64,000 bases of DNA, taken from positions 310,001-374,000 of the forward strand of contig NZ_WBKF01000001.1 of assembly GCF_008831235.1 (NCBI RefSeq), read 5' to 3'. Below are positions 1 through 8,921 of this stretch, piece by piece; position 1 is the stretch's first letter; every line of letters starts with the position of its first letter. The DNA is from Pseudoclavibacter sp. CFCC 11306 (GTDB lineage Bacteria > Actinomycetota > Actinomycetes > Actinomycetales > Microbacteriaceae). The position numbers and the translations under genes were made by a program. The notes beneath the pieces were generated by a model, which saw nothing but the letters and a program-made list of their open reading frames with translations, was not told where the DNA came from and ran no database searches.

Positions 1-126
1 CGCGGGCACAGACCCGGCCGTGCACGCACGACAGCAACAAGTATAGAGAAGCCCTCGTCGACGAGCCGAGAGGCCTGCACGCCCCGCGCGGCGAGCCCCG
101 CAACGCGCGCGGAGCGAGCATGGCGC

Positions 127-149
127 TTGTCAGGCGCCTGCTTTAGACT
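127..149 (+). promoter_or_regulatory. Putative PafBC-type (RecA-NDp-like) promoter of ctaB
   Basis: TTGTCA at 127-132 followed by GGC, eight bases and TAGACT at 144-149. The published actinobacterial RecA-NDp motif is tTGTCRgtg-N8-TAnnnT; the spacing here is exact, with two mismatches in the gtg part. The 11-nt gap is too short for an ordinary -35/-10 pair. The predicted transcript starts near 156 and leaves a leader of about 68 nt before the ctaB ATG at 224. PafB and PafC themselves are encoded at 32743-34877. The function is inferred from the motif only. Confidence 0.45.
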
Positions 150-223
150 GTAAAGAACCTGTGCGTCTGCGCCTGCCCAGCGGGTCCTGAGTGCACGTTC
201 CCACGATTGCCGAATGAGGGTGT

Positions 224-1261
224 ATGTCCGAGGTAGAGTCCAAGCCCGCAGCTGTGGTCGAAGACGAGACCGGTGCAGACGTCGTGGCGAGAGCGTCTGA
301 CGCGCCCCAGACAGCGCATCCTGCCGCCGACCACAGTCTGAAGGCCGCGCTCGCCGCCGGCGGCACGCGGCGTGACTGGTTCACCGGTCGGTTCCATGCT
401 TATCTCGCACTGAGCAAGCCGCGCATCATCGAGCTGCTGCTGGTCACGACCGTGCCCACGATGATTCTCGCTGCCCACGGCATCCCGAACATCTGGCTCG
501 TGCTGAACACCCTGATCGGCGGCACGCTGAGCGCTGCGAGTGCGAACGCCTTCAACTGCTACCTCGACCGCGACATCGATCGGCTGATGAAGCGCACGCA
601 GCATCGTCCGCTCGTCACCGGCGAACTCACCGACCGCCAGGCGCTCGCTTTCTCATGGATCGCTGGTCTGATCTCGATCGGCTGGCTCTGGGCCACCACG
701 AACTGGTTCGCCGCGTTTCTGTCGGCCTTCGCCATCTTCTTCTACGTGGTCGTCTATACGATGCTGCTGAAGCGCCGCACCTCGCAGAACATCGTCTGGG
801 GCGGGATCGCAGGCTGCATGCCGGTCTTCATCGGCTGGGCCGCGGTCACTGAGTCGCTCAGCTGGGAATCGCTGATTCTGTTCGGGCTGATCTTTCTGTG
901 GACGCCGCCGCACTACTGGCCGTTGGCGGTCAAATACCGAGACGACTATTCGACCGCAGACGTGCCCATGCTTCCCGTCGTACGCGGCCGCAGCGTCGTC
1001 GGTCTGCAGATCGTCCTGTACACGTGGGCTCTGGTGGCCTGTTCGCTGCTGCTCGTCCCGATCGGCGGCATGGGCTGGATCTACACGGTGACCGCGGTGC
1101 TGAGCGGCGGCTGGTTCATGTGGCAGACGCACGCGCTGTACTCCGAGAGCCTGCGCGGCGACGGCAGCCGATCGATGACCGTGTTCCACGGTTCGATCGC
1201 CTACTTGAGCCTGCTCTTTCTCGCCGTCGCGGTCGATCCGCTGCTGTACCTGCCATTCTGA
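224..1261 (+). CDS. ctaB: Protoheme IX farnesyltransferase (heme O synthase)
   Basis: 345-residue UbiA-family membrane prenyltransferase that transfers farnesyl to the heme B vinyl group to make heme O, the precursor of heme A for the aa3 oxidase. The Asp-rich prenyl-diphosphate motif [15 protein letters not shown] lies near residues 108-122, and the second, [17 protein letters not shown], near 234-250. About nine hydrophobic segments are visible. The first ~55 residues are a hydrophilic extension typical of actinobacterial CtaB. The ATG at 224 follows GAGGG at 216-220. A repair-type gene follows 17 nt downstream, and ctaA lies just beyond on the other strand. The tkt gene often found after ctaB in actinomycetes is not here. 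Confidence 0.95.
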   Translation: MSEVESKPAAVVEDETGADVVARASDAPQTAHPAADHSLKAALAAGGTRRDWFTGRFHAYLALSKPRIIELLLVTTVPTMILAAHGIPNIWLVLNTLIGGTLSAASANAFNCYLDRDIDRLMKRTQHRPLVTGELTDRQALAFSWIAGLISIGWLWATTNWFAAFLSAFAIFFYVVVYTMLLKRRTSQNIVWGGIAGCMPVFIGWAAVTESLSWESLILFGLIFLWTPPHYWPLAVKYRDDYSTADVPMLPVVRGRSVVGLQIVLYTWALVACSLLLVPIGGMGWIYTVTAVLSGGWFMWQTHALYSESLRGDGSRSMTVFHGSIAYLSLLFLAVAVDPLLYLPF

Positions 1262-1278
1262 GGCGGGTGAGTTCACCG

Positions 1279-1671
1279 ATGTCGGGCGTGACTCGTGACC
1301 TCGAGGCGCTGCCGTTCTCTGAACAGGTCTTCGCCTTGGTGTCGATGATCCCGACAGGTCGGGCCCTCTCATACGGTGACGTCGCTGCGCTGCTCGGATC
1401 CCGCGCCTCTCGGGCCGTCGGCCGGGTCATGCGCGACAGCGGAGCCGACCTGCCGTGGTGGCGTGTCGTCTCGTCGACGGGCTCTCTTCCTGCGGAACTC
1501 GAAGAACGGGCTCGGCTGCACTATAAACGGGAGCAGACGCCGATGCGTGGAACGGCACGGTCGACCTTGCCGCAGCCCGGTGGCGCCCCTGAGGCGGCAG
1601 CCGTGGCGGCTCCAGTGGCAGAAGTGCGACTGAACGGCGCCGATCCCGGCCACGATCTGACACGGGTCTGA
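1279..1671 (+). CDS. Alkyltransferase-like DNA-binding protein (ATL, MGMT family)
   Basis: 130 residues with the Ogt/MGMT C-terminal fold: FSEQVFALVSMIPTGRALSYGDVAALLG (helix-turn-helix region, residues ~11-38) and the arginine-finger region around SRAVGRVMRDS. Active alkyltransferases have PCHR at the acceptor site; here it is PWWR (residues ~55-58), so the acceptor Cys is Trp. This defines the ATL class, which flips and flags O6-alkylguanine for nucleotide-excision repair without removing the lesion. The C-terminal ~35 residues are Ala/Pro-rich. ATG 1279 is the only start that keeps the conserved FxxxVxxxVxxIPxG register. It lies 17 nt after ctaB and probably shares its transcript. Family assignment is secure; physiological role is inferred. 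Confidence 0.88.
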   Translation: MSGVTRDLEALPFSEQVFALVSMIPTGRALSYGDVAALLGSRASRAVGRVMRDSGADLPWWRVVSSTGSLPAELEERARLHYKREQTPMRGTARSTLPQPGGAPEAAAVAAPVAEVRLNGADPGHDLTRV

Positions 1672-1686
1672 CGGGACGTCAGATCG
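1653..1686. terminator. Bidirectional hairpin between convergent ATL and ctaA
   Basis: Perfect 9-bp stem CGATCTGAC (1653-1661) with GTCAGATCG (1678-1686), loop 16 nt. It spans the ATL stop codon and the gap before ctaA, so it can serve both transcripts. There is no clear U-tract. Confidence 0.5.
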
Positions 1687-1694
1687 AGGATGCG

Positions 1695-2729
1695 CTAGGC
1701 GGTGGCTCCTGCGGGCCTGCCTGCGGCAGTCCCGTCGAGCTCGGCGGTCGGTCGTTTCAGCGCCAGTACGGTCGCGACGGCGGCGGCCGTGAGCACGGCG
1801 GCCAGCACCATGTGCACGAGAACCAGACTGCCCGGCAGGTGCAGTCGGGCCTGCGAGATGCCGACCACGATCTGCACGATCTGCACGCAGACCAGAGCGA
1901 CCGCCCATTTGCGGAATCCGACGTGCTCGCGCAGCGAGAGCACGACGACCACGAGCGTCAGCGCGAAGAGCACATAGCCTGACCAGGCATGCACGTGGTA
2001 GACGAACTCGGCGTCGAACCCGGTGCGCACGACCTCAGACGGATCGCCCGAGTGCGGCCCTGAGCCCGTGGCGAAGACGCCGACGACCACCGTCACCGCG
2101 AGCACCAGGGTCATGACGTGCGTGAGAATCAGGGTCGGCAGGCGCACTGCCCGAGCACGGGGGCCGCCCGGAGCATGCGCGCGAATCGCGAAGACCGCCA
2201 TGAACGCGACGAGCACGATCGACAGAAGGTAGTGGAAGCCGACGAGGTTCCAGGTGAGATGGAACAGCACCACCATGCCACCGACCACCGCCTGCACGAT
2301 GATGCCGGCCGCCTGCACCCAGGCCAAGGTGATCAGATCGCGACGGCGTCGCGCGCCGCGGTAGACCGCGATGAGTCCCCACAGAGCGATGATCAGCATC
2401 ACACCTGACAGCGTGCGGTTGCCGAATTCGATGAGACCGTGGATGCCCTGCTCGGGTGTGGTGGTGAACGCGTCTGGGGTGCACTTCGGCCAGGTGTCGC
2501 AGCCGAGACCTGAGCCGGTCAGGCGCACGAGACCGCCGGTCGCGATGATCACGACGTTCGCGATCAGCGCGGCTATGGCTGCGGCGCGAACACCGACGCC
2601 GGGAACCCGGAGAAGAGGGTCGACGGAAGGGCGTGGTGCGGGGGAGTGGCGCTTCTCAGCGGAGGAATCGGCTGTCTGAGCAGCGTCTGCGACTCCGTCT
2701 GTGCGGTCGTGGGCATGCATGTTTTCCAT
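1695..2729 (-). CDS. ctaA: Heme A synthase (COX15/CtaA)
   Basis: About 344 residues when started at the ATG at 2729 (a second ATG lies at 2720). It oxidises the C8 methyl of heme O to the formyl group of heme A for cytochrome aa3. Eight hydrophobic segments are visible. The signature GGLVRLTGSGLGCDTWPKC follows the first segment, and conserved histidines sit in the next helices (HGLIEFGNR, LVGFHYLL, YHVHAWSGY, LVHMVLA). The N-terminus is hydrophilic and His/Asp/Ala-rich; an upstream in-frame start at 2795 is less likely. It converges with the ctaB-ATL pair and diverges from sufB. Its partner enzyme CtaB and the SURF1 assembly factor are also in the window. Confidence 0.94.
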   Translation of the reverse strand: MENMHAHDRTDGVADAAQTADSSAEKRHSPAPRPSVDPLLRVPGVGVRAAAIAALIANVVIIATGGLVRLTGSGLGCDTWPKCTPDAFTTTPEQGIHGLIEFGNRTLSGVMLIIALWGLIAVYRGARRRRDLITLAWVQAAGIIVQAVVGGMVVLFHLTWNLVGFHYLLSIVLVAFMAVFAIRAHAPGGPRARAVRLPTLILTHVMTLVLAVTVVVGVFATGSGPHSGDPSEVVRTGFDAEFVYHVHAWSGYVLFALTLVVVVLSLREHVGFRKWAVALVCVQIVQIVVGISQARLHLPGSLVLVHMVLAAVLTAAAVATVLALKRPTAELDGTAAGRPAGATA

Positions 2730-2777
2730 TATCTCGCACCTCGTCGGTGCGGAGGAATGCGACACCCGAGATATCCG

Positions 2778-2805
2778 TTGCAGTAAGAGAACCACAGACT
2801 AGAGT
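2778..2805 (+). promoter_or_regulatory. Putative sigma-A promoter of the suf operon
   Basis: TTGCAG (2778-2783), 16-nt spacer, TAGAGT (2800-2805), about 78 nt before the preferred GTG start of sufB. No regulator gene (SufR type) lies between ctaA and sufB. Confidence 0.35.
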
Positions 2806-2882
2806 GGAGACTGCTCGCTGTGAGGAGTGAGCGTGCCCGGCGGCAACAACCGCTGAACGAGGGCGAGAGAGGAAACACTACC

Positions 2883-4301
2883 GTGAGCGAGATTCTCGAG
2901 AAGAACCCCGAGCTCGAAGGCCTGGGTCAGTATGAATTCGGCTGGGCCGACCCCGATGCCGCCGGCGAACATGCCCAGCGCGGCCTGAGCGAGAAAGTCG
3001 TTCGCCACATCTCCAAGCTCAAGAACGAGCCTGAGTGGATGCTGAAGCGCAGGCTCAAGGGTCTGCAGATGTTCGATCGCAAACCCATGCCGATGTGGGG
3101 TGCAGATCTGAGCGGCGTCGACTTCGACAACATCAAGTACTTCGTGCGCTCGACCGAGAAGCAGGCCGAGTCGTGGGAAGAGCTGCCCGAAGATATCCGC
3201 AAGACGTACGAGAAGCTCGGCATCCCCGAGGCCGAGCGACAGCGACTGGTCGCCGGTGTGGCCGCACAGTACGAGTCCGAGGTCGTGTACCACCAGATTC
3301 GCCAGGATCTCGAAGAGCAGGGCGTGATCTTCCTGGACACCGACACCGCGCTGCGTGAGCACCCCGACCTGTTCGAAGAGTACTTCGGCACGGTCATCCC
3401 GGCAGGCGACAACAAGTTCGCTGCGCTCAACACCGCCGTCTGGTCAGGCGGCTCGTTCGTGTACGTGCCGAAGGGCGTGCATGTGGAGATTCCGCTGCAG
3501 GCATACTTCCGCATCAACACCGAGAACATGGGGCAGTTCGAACGCACCCTGATCATTGCCGACGAAGGCAGCTACGTGCACTACATCGAAGGCTGCACCG
3601 CGCCGATCTACAAGACGGACTCGCTGCACTCCGCAGTGGTCGAGATCATCGTGAAGAAGAACGCACGCGTGCGTTACACGACGATTCAGAACTGGTCGAA
3701 CAACGTGTACAACCTCGTCACCAAGCGTGCCATCGCCGAGGAGGGGGCGACGATGGAGTGGATCGACGGCAACATCGGCTCGAAGGTCACGATGAAGTAC
3801 CCCAGCATTTATCTGGTCGGCGAGCACGCTCGCGGTGAGACGCTCTCCGTCGCCTTCGCCGGCGAGGGACAGCATCAGGACCCGGGCGCCAAGATGATTC
3901 ATCTCGCGCCGTACACTCAGTCGTCGATCGTCTCGAAGTCGATCGCCCGTGGCGGCGGTCGTGCCGGCTACCGTGGCGAGGTGCGCTTCGGCGAGAACGC
4001 TCACCACTCGGCGAACACGGTGCGCTGCGACGCGCTGCTGGTCGACAACATCTCCCGGTCCGACACCTATCCGGCTGTCGACATCCGCGTGGACGACGTC
4101 ACCATGGGGCACGAGGCGACGGTCTCCAAAGTGAGCGAAGAGCAGCTCTTCTACCTGATGAGTCGAGGCATGCCAGAAGACGAAGCGATGGCCATGATCA
4201 TCCGCGGATTCATCGAACCGATCGCGCGCGAGCTGCCGATGGAGTACGCCCTCGAGCTCAACAAGCTCATCGAAGTGCAAATGGAAGGATCAGTGGGCTA
4301 G
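2883..4301 (+). CDS. sufB: Fe-S cluster assembly scaffold subunit SufB
   Basis: 472 residues from GTG 2883, which is preceded by GAGAGAGGAAAC; an in-frame ATG 63 nt upstream has no ribosome-binding site. SufB is the scaffold subunit of SufBC2D, on which nascent Fe-S clusters are built. It shows the family start ([13 protein letters not shown]), the conserved [16 protein letters not shown] and IEGCTAPIY segments (Cys of the scaffold core), and the C-terminal [19 protein letters not shown] and [20 protein letters not shown] regions. Three bases separate it from sufD. It begins the sufB-sufD-ferredoxin-sufC-sufT operon. Confidence 0.97.
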   Translation: MSEILEKNPELEGLGQYEFGWADPDAAGEHAQRGLSEKVVRHISKLKNEPEWMLKRRLKGLQMFDRKPMPMWGADLSGVDFDNIKYFVRSTEKQAESWEELPEDIRKTYEKLGIPEAERQRLVAGVAAQYESEVVYHQIRQDLEEQGVIFLDTDTALREHPDLFEEYFGTVIPAGDNKFAALNTAVWSGGSFVYVPKGVHVEIPLQAYFRINTENMGQFERTLIIADEGSYVHYIEGCTAPIYKTDSLHSAVVEIIVKKNARVRYTTIQNWSNNVYNLVTKRAIAEEGATMEWIDGNIGSKVTMKYPSIYLVGEHARGETLSVAFAGEGQHQDPGAKMIHLAPYTQSSIVSKSIARGGGRAGYRGEVRFGENAHHSANTVRCDALLVDNISRSDTYPAVDIRVDDVTMGHEATVSKVSEEQLFYLMSRGMPEDEAMAMIIRGFIEPIARELPMEYALELNKLIEVQMEGSVG

Positions 4302-4304
4302 GAA

Positions 4305-5474
4305 GTGACTGACACAGTGACACAGCAAGGACTGAAAGAGCACAGCCACGGGTACGACGTGCCGGTGCAGACTCGCTCCCAGCGCTTCGCCTCGACCGAT
4401 GTCTCGAAGTTCAGCAAGCCGAGCAATCGCGAGCTGGTGTGGAAGAACACGCCGCTCGATCGCATTGCCGCGCTGTTCGGCGAACTCGACGGCAGCACGT
4501 ACGACTACACGTTCACCGCGCCTGAGGGCGTCACCGCTGTGTGGGTGGCTCGCACAGACAAAGTCGTCGGATCGTCGCAGACGCTGCCCGAAGACTACGT
4601 CTCGGCAGCGGCCTGGAGCGGCTTCGCCCAGGCGCTGAGCATCACGATTCCGGCCGACGCGGAGCTCGCCGACCCGGTGTTCGTCACGCGAGGCCAGCTG
4701 GGCGACGTTCCTCGCGCGGCTCACACGGTGATCACCGCCAAGCCGCACAGCAAGGCGATCGTCGTGCTTGAGAACCAGGGCGATGCGAACCTGGCCGAGA
4801 ACGTCGAAATCGTGGTCGAGGCTGAGGCAGATCTCACCGTCATCACGCTGCAGGAGTGGAACGACACGGCAGTGCACGATGCCGAGCACTTCATCACGAT
4901 CGGCCGCTCGGCTCATCTGCGACACGTCGTGGTCAACCTCGGCGGAGGCGTCGTGCGGGTGAACCCGTCGGCTCGCTTCGACGGGCCGGGCGCCAACGTC
5001 GAGCTCGACGGCATCTACTTCGCCGACGCGCATCAGCACTTGGAACAGCAGGTCTACGTCGACCACAATGAGTCGAACTGCGTATCACGGGTGACGTACA
5101 AGGGCGCGCTGCAGGGCGAAGGCGCACGCACCGTCTGGATCGGCGACGTGCTGATCCGGGCTGACGCCGAAGACACCGACACCTATGAGCTCAACCGCAA
5201 CCTGCTGCTGACCGATGGGGCTCGCGCCGATTCGGTGCCGAACCTCGAGATCGAGACCGGAGAGATCATCGGCGCCGGTCATGCTTCGGCCACTGGCCGA
5301 TTCGACGAAGAGCAGCTGTTCTACTTCGAGTCGCGCGGCATCACCGAGGACGAGGCGAAGCGGATGGTCGTGCGCGGGTTCCTGATCGAGGTCATCCAGC
5401 GCATCGGCTACGCCCCGTTGGAGGAACGTCTGGAGCGGGCTGTCGAGGCAGAGCTGCTGCATACGGAGGTGTGA
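4305..5474 (+). CDS. sufD: Fe-S cluster assembly protein SufD
   Basis: 389 residues from GTG 4305, just after the sufB stop. It is the structural partner of SufB in the SufBC2D complex, with the right-handed beta-helix core shared by both proteins. The C-terminal motif GHASATGRFDEEQLFYFESRGI and the following EDEAKRMVVRGF helix match the SufC-binding region of the SufB/D family. The start is supported by close coupling to sufB. The gene overlaps the next reading region by 4 nt at the 3' end (GTGA), although the next gene probably starts at 5477. Confidence 0.95.
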   Translation: MTDTVTQQGLKEHSHGYDVPVQTRSQRFASTDVSKFSKPSNRELVWKNTPLDRIAALFGELDGSTYDYTFTAPEGVTAVWVARTDKVVGSSQTLPEDYVSAAAWSGFAQALSITIPADAELADPVFVTRGQLGDVPRAAHTVITAKPHSKAIVVLENQGDANLAENVEIVVEAEADLTVITLQEWNDTAVHDAEHFITIGRSAHLRHVVVNLGGGVVRVNPSARFDGPGANVELDGIYFADAHQHLEQQVYVDHNESNCVSRVTYKGALQGEGARTVWIGDVLIRADAEDTDTYELNRNLLLTDGARADSVPNLEIETGEIIGAGHASATGRFDEEQLFYFESRGITEDEAKRMVVRGFLIEVIQRIGYAPLEERLERAVEAELLHTEV

Positions 5475-5476
5475 GC

Positions 5477-5824
5477 ATGTCTGACACCGAGACCAACCAC
5501 CTCGTCAGAGTCTGCTCGCTTGACGAGCTCGACCCGGAGGCTCCGCTGCGCGTCACCATCGGTGACGAGCCGATCGCTCTGGTCAAGACCGCTGAGGGCG
5601 AAGTGCATGCGATCGGCGACCGCTGCTCGCACGGAGACATCTCGCTCTCAGAGGGCTTCGTCGAAGGCTGCACACTGGAATGCTGGGCTCACGGGTCGAA
5701 GTTCGATCTGACGACCGGCAAGCCGCTCACACTGCCGGCCTACGAGCCGGTTCCCGTCTACGCGGTCGAAATCAGAGACGGCGACATCTACATAGATCCG
5801 AAGGGCACGCTCGCCCAAGGCTGA
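5477..5824 (+). CDS. Non-heme Rieske-type [2Fe-2S] ferredoxin in the suf operon
   Basis: 115 residues. Rieske ligand motifs CSHGDIS (C-x-H, residues ~52-58) and CWAHGSKFD (C-x2-H, ~70-78) bind a [2Fe-2S] cluster. Small Rieske ferredoxins of this kind lie between sufD and sufC in many actinobacteria, where they probably serve electron transfer in cluster assembly; this role is inferred. ATG 5477 has GGAGG at 5465-5469 with 7-nt spacing, better than the overlapping GTG at 5471. It resembles ferredoxin components of ring-hydroxylating dioxygenases, but no oxygenase genes are nearby. Confidence 0.9.
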   Translation: MSDTETNHLVRVCSLDELDPEAPLRVTIGDEPIALVKTAEGEVHAIGDRCSHGDISLSEGFVEGCTLECWAHGSKFDLTTGKPLTLPAYEPVPVYAVEIRDGDIYIDPKGTLAQG

Positions 5825-5865
5825 GCTCGCGTTCGGAACAACTGAACCTCACAGAAAGAAACACC

Positions 5866-6632
<767 letters not shown>

Positions 6633-6633
<1 letters not shown>

Positions 6634-6956
6634 TGGCTGAGCCCTCGCCAGAGAAGTACGACGAGATCGAAGACGCGCTGCGCGAAGTCGTCGACCCCGA
6701 ACTCGACGTCAACATCGTCGACCTCGGTCTCGTCTACGACCTCTCGTTCGACGAGGACGGCGAACTGGTGATCAGCATGACGCTCACCTCGGCCGGCTGC
6801 CCGCTGACCGACGTGCTCGAGGAGCAGATCACCGCCTCGCTGAAAGACGTCGTGCCGTCCTTTCGCATCAACTGGGTGTGGATGCCGCCGTGGGGCCCAG
6901 AGCGCATCACACCTGAGGGACGCGACATGATGCGGGCGCTCGGTTTCTCGATCTGA
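6633..6956 (+). CDS. sufT: SufT-like Fe-S maturation factor (DUF59/MIP18 family)
   Basis: 107 residues, almost entirely the DUF59 domain: DPELDVNIVDLGLVYDL near residues 20-36 and the conserved Cys in TSAGCPLT (~48-55). SufT proteins help deliver Fe-S clusters to client enzymes. The ATG overlaps the sufC stop (TGATG), indicating translational coupling. The C-terminus WGPERITPEGRDMMRALG is typical of bacterial members. It directly follows sufC, so the operon lacks a cysteine desulfurase gene. Confidence 0.92.
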
Positions 6957-6978
6957 CGACCGCAGCATCCCATCGAAC

Positions 6979-7019
6979 GAGCGCGACCGGCGTGGAGCAT
7001 TTCACGTCCGGCCGCGCTC
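6979..7019 (+). terminator. Hairpin terminator after sufT
   Basis: GAGCGCGACCGG (6979-6990) pairs with CCGGCCGCGCTC (7008-7019) with one mismatch; an inner CGTG/CACG stem extends it. Only a short T-poor tail follows (CTTCGC). Confidence 0.55.
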
Positions 7020-7261
7020 TTCGCATCTCGTGGGCGCCGCAGGGCGCCCAGACCCGCTCTGCGGCGCATGTGCGACAGACGGCCCGTCATGCGCATCTGA
7101 CGCGGAGCCAGGCAGGTACCGTATACTGACTGATCGGGTCGGCGCAGACACGCCGTGCGCCCGAGCCGTGCAGACGTCACCTGTCGGCCGCCGCACAGAA
7201 CCGCGAACGAATCACTGCGCATCAGACGCCGCGCAGAACCACAGCAGAAGAAGGACCGCGA
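7020..7261 (+). promoter_or_regulatory. Promoter and long leader of the ABC-F gene
   Basis: This 242-nt stretch has no gene. TATACT at 7122-7127 is a good -10; CTGACG at 7097-7102 is a possible -35 but the spacer is 19 nt. This would give an mRNA leader of about 130 nt before the GTG at 7262, preceded by AGAAGGA. I did not find a convincing leader peptide or attenuator. Confidence 0.4.
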
Positions 7262-8857
7262 GTGCTCGCCGTTAAAGATCTTGAGATCAGAGTGGGTGCC
7301 CGCACCCTGATGAGCGGAGTGAACTTCCGCGTCGACAAGGGCGACAAAGTAGGGTTGGTCGGGCGCAACGGCGCAGGCAAGACCACGCTCACCAAAGTGC
7401 TGGCCGGGGAGCTGCTGCCGGCTCACGGGGAGGTCGAGCGCAGAGGTGTCTTCGGCTACTTGGCGCAGGATCCAAAAGCTGGGCATCCCGATCAGAAGGC
7501 GCTCGATCACATCCTCGACGCCCGTGAGCTCGGGCATCTCTCTGCCCAGCTCAAACAGGCGCAGGACGACATGGGGTCGCCCGACCCGGAGGTCGCCGAG
7601 AAGGCGATGGCCCGATTCGGCCGACTGACCGACCGCTTCGAGGCGCTCGACGGCTACTCGGCCGAAGCCGACGCCTCAGTGATCGCGAACAATCTGGGAC
7701 TCGACGATCGTCTGCTCGCCCAGCCTCTGGGCACGCTCTCGGGCGGCCAGCGACGCCGCGTCGATCTCGCACGCATTCTCTTCGCCAACGCCGACACCAT
7801 GGTGCTCGACGAACCGACCAACCATCTCGACCACGACTCGGTGATGTGGCTGCGCGGGTTTCTGCAGAAGTATCAGGGGGCGCTCATCGTGATCAGCCAC
7901 GATGTGCGACTGATCGAAGAGACGGTCAACCGTGTCTTCTATCTCGATGCGATCCGCCTGACGATCGACATCTACAACATGGGCTGGAAGCTCTACCAGA
8001 GGCAGCGCATCGCCGACGAAGAGCGACGCAAGCGCGAACGGGCCAACGCCGAGAAGAAGGCCACCCAGCTGCAGCAGCAGGCGGCTCGCTTCGGTGCGAA
8101 GGCCACCAAGGCCGCGGCGGCACATCAGATGCAGCGGCGGGCCGAGAAACTGGTCGAAGGGCTCGAAGGCCCGCGCCAGGCCGATCGGGTCGCGAACATC
8201 CGCTTTCCGAAGCCCGCCGCCTGCGGCAAGACGCCGCTCATGGCCAAGGGCATCTCGAAGAGCTACGGGTCGCTTGAGATCTTCACCTCGGTCGACCTTG
8301 CGATCGACCGTGGGTCGCGCGTGGTCATTCTGGGCTTCAACGGTGCGGGCAAGACGACGCTGCTGCGCATCCTCGCTGGGGTCGACAAGCCGGACTCCGG
8401 TGTGGTGGAGCTCGGCCACGGCGCCAAGCTCGGGTACTACGCGCAGGAGCATGAGACGCTGAACGGCGACAGAACGCTGCTGCAGAACATGCTCGACGGC
8501 GCCGATCTCAGCGAACGCGAGGCGCGCAGCGTGCTCGGCTCGTTCCTGTTCACCGGTGACGACGTGCTGAAACCTGCCGGTGTGCTCTCCGGCGGTGAGA
8601 AGACGCGACTCGCACTGGCTCGACTGGTGGTCTCGAGCGCCAACGTGCTGCTGCTCGACGAGCCGACCAACAACCTCGATCCGGCCAGTCGAGAGCAGAT
8701 CCTCGACGCGCTCTCGCACTACGAGGGCGCCGTGATCATGGTCAGTCATGACGAAGGCGCGGTGCTCGCGCTCGACCCAGAGCGCGTGGTCATCATGCCT
8801 GAGGCGACTGAAGACATCTGGACCGCCGAGTACGCCGATCTGATCTCGCTGGCCTGA
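7262..8857 (+). CDS. ABC-F family ATPase (ribosome-associated, EttA/Uup-like)
   Basis: 531 residues with two ABC domains joined by a Lys/Arg/Gln-rich linker (~residues 245-310: RRKRERANAEKKATQLQQQ). Domain 1 has Walker A GRNGAGKTT, signature LSGGQRRRVDLAR and Walker B MVLDEPTNHLD. Domain 2 has GFNGAGKTT, LSGGEKTRLALAR and LLLDEPTNNLD. There is no transmembrane segment, so it is not a transporter. ABC-F proteins bind the ribosomal E site and act on stalled elongation or give antibiotic protection; which applies cannot be told from sequence. GTG 7262 follows AGAAGGA. It converges with the SURF1 gene. The position after suf genes matches conserved synteny I recall from Microbacteriaceae. Confidence 0.93.
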   Translation: MLAVKDLEIRVGARTLMSGVNFRVDKGDKVGLVGRNGAGKTTLTKVLAGELLPAHGEVERRGVFGYLAQDPKAGHPDQKALDHILDARELGHLSAQLKQAQDDMGSPDPEVAEKAMARFGRLTDRFEALDGYSAEADASVIANNLGLDDRLLAQPLGTLSGGQRRRVDLARILFANADTMVLDEPTNHLDHDSVMWLRGFLQKYQGALIVISHDVRLIEETVNRVFYLDAIRLTIDIYNMGWKLYQRQRIADEERRKRERANAEKKATQLQQQAARFGAKATKAAAAHQMQRRAEKLVEGLEGPRQADRVANIRFPKPAACGKTPLMAKGISKSYGSLEIFTSVDLAIDRGSRVVILGFNGAGKTTLLRILAGVDKPDSGVVELGHGAKLGYYAQEHETLNGDRTLLQNMLDGADLSEREARSVLGSFLFTGDDVLKPAGVLSGGEKTRLALARLVVSSANVLLLDEPTNNLDPASREQILDALSHYEGAVIMVSHDEGAVLALDPERVVIMPEATEDIWTAEYADLISLA

Positions 8858-8878
8858 AGCCGCGGTTCGCGGCGGCAT

Positions 8879-8919
8879 CCGGTCGGAGCTGTCGCGCTGG
8901 ACGGCCCGACAGCGACCGG
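8879..8919. terminator. Bidirectional terminator between ABC-F and SURF1 genes
   Basis: CCGGTCG (8879-8885) and CTGTCG (8889-8894) pair with CGACAG (8907-8912) and CGACCGG (8913-8919), leaving a 3-nt bulge. It sits between two convergent genes. Confidence 0.55.
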
Positions 8920-8921
8920 CA

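Noticed and set aside
130-604. Minus-strand frames at the left edge
   Set aside because: They overlap the start of ctaB, and their translation is low-complexity Ser/Thr/Ala with no family signal.
2820-2882. Upstream ATG for SufB at 2820
   Set aside because: GTG 2883 has a strong ribosome-binding site and gives the normal SufB N-terminus.
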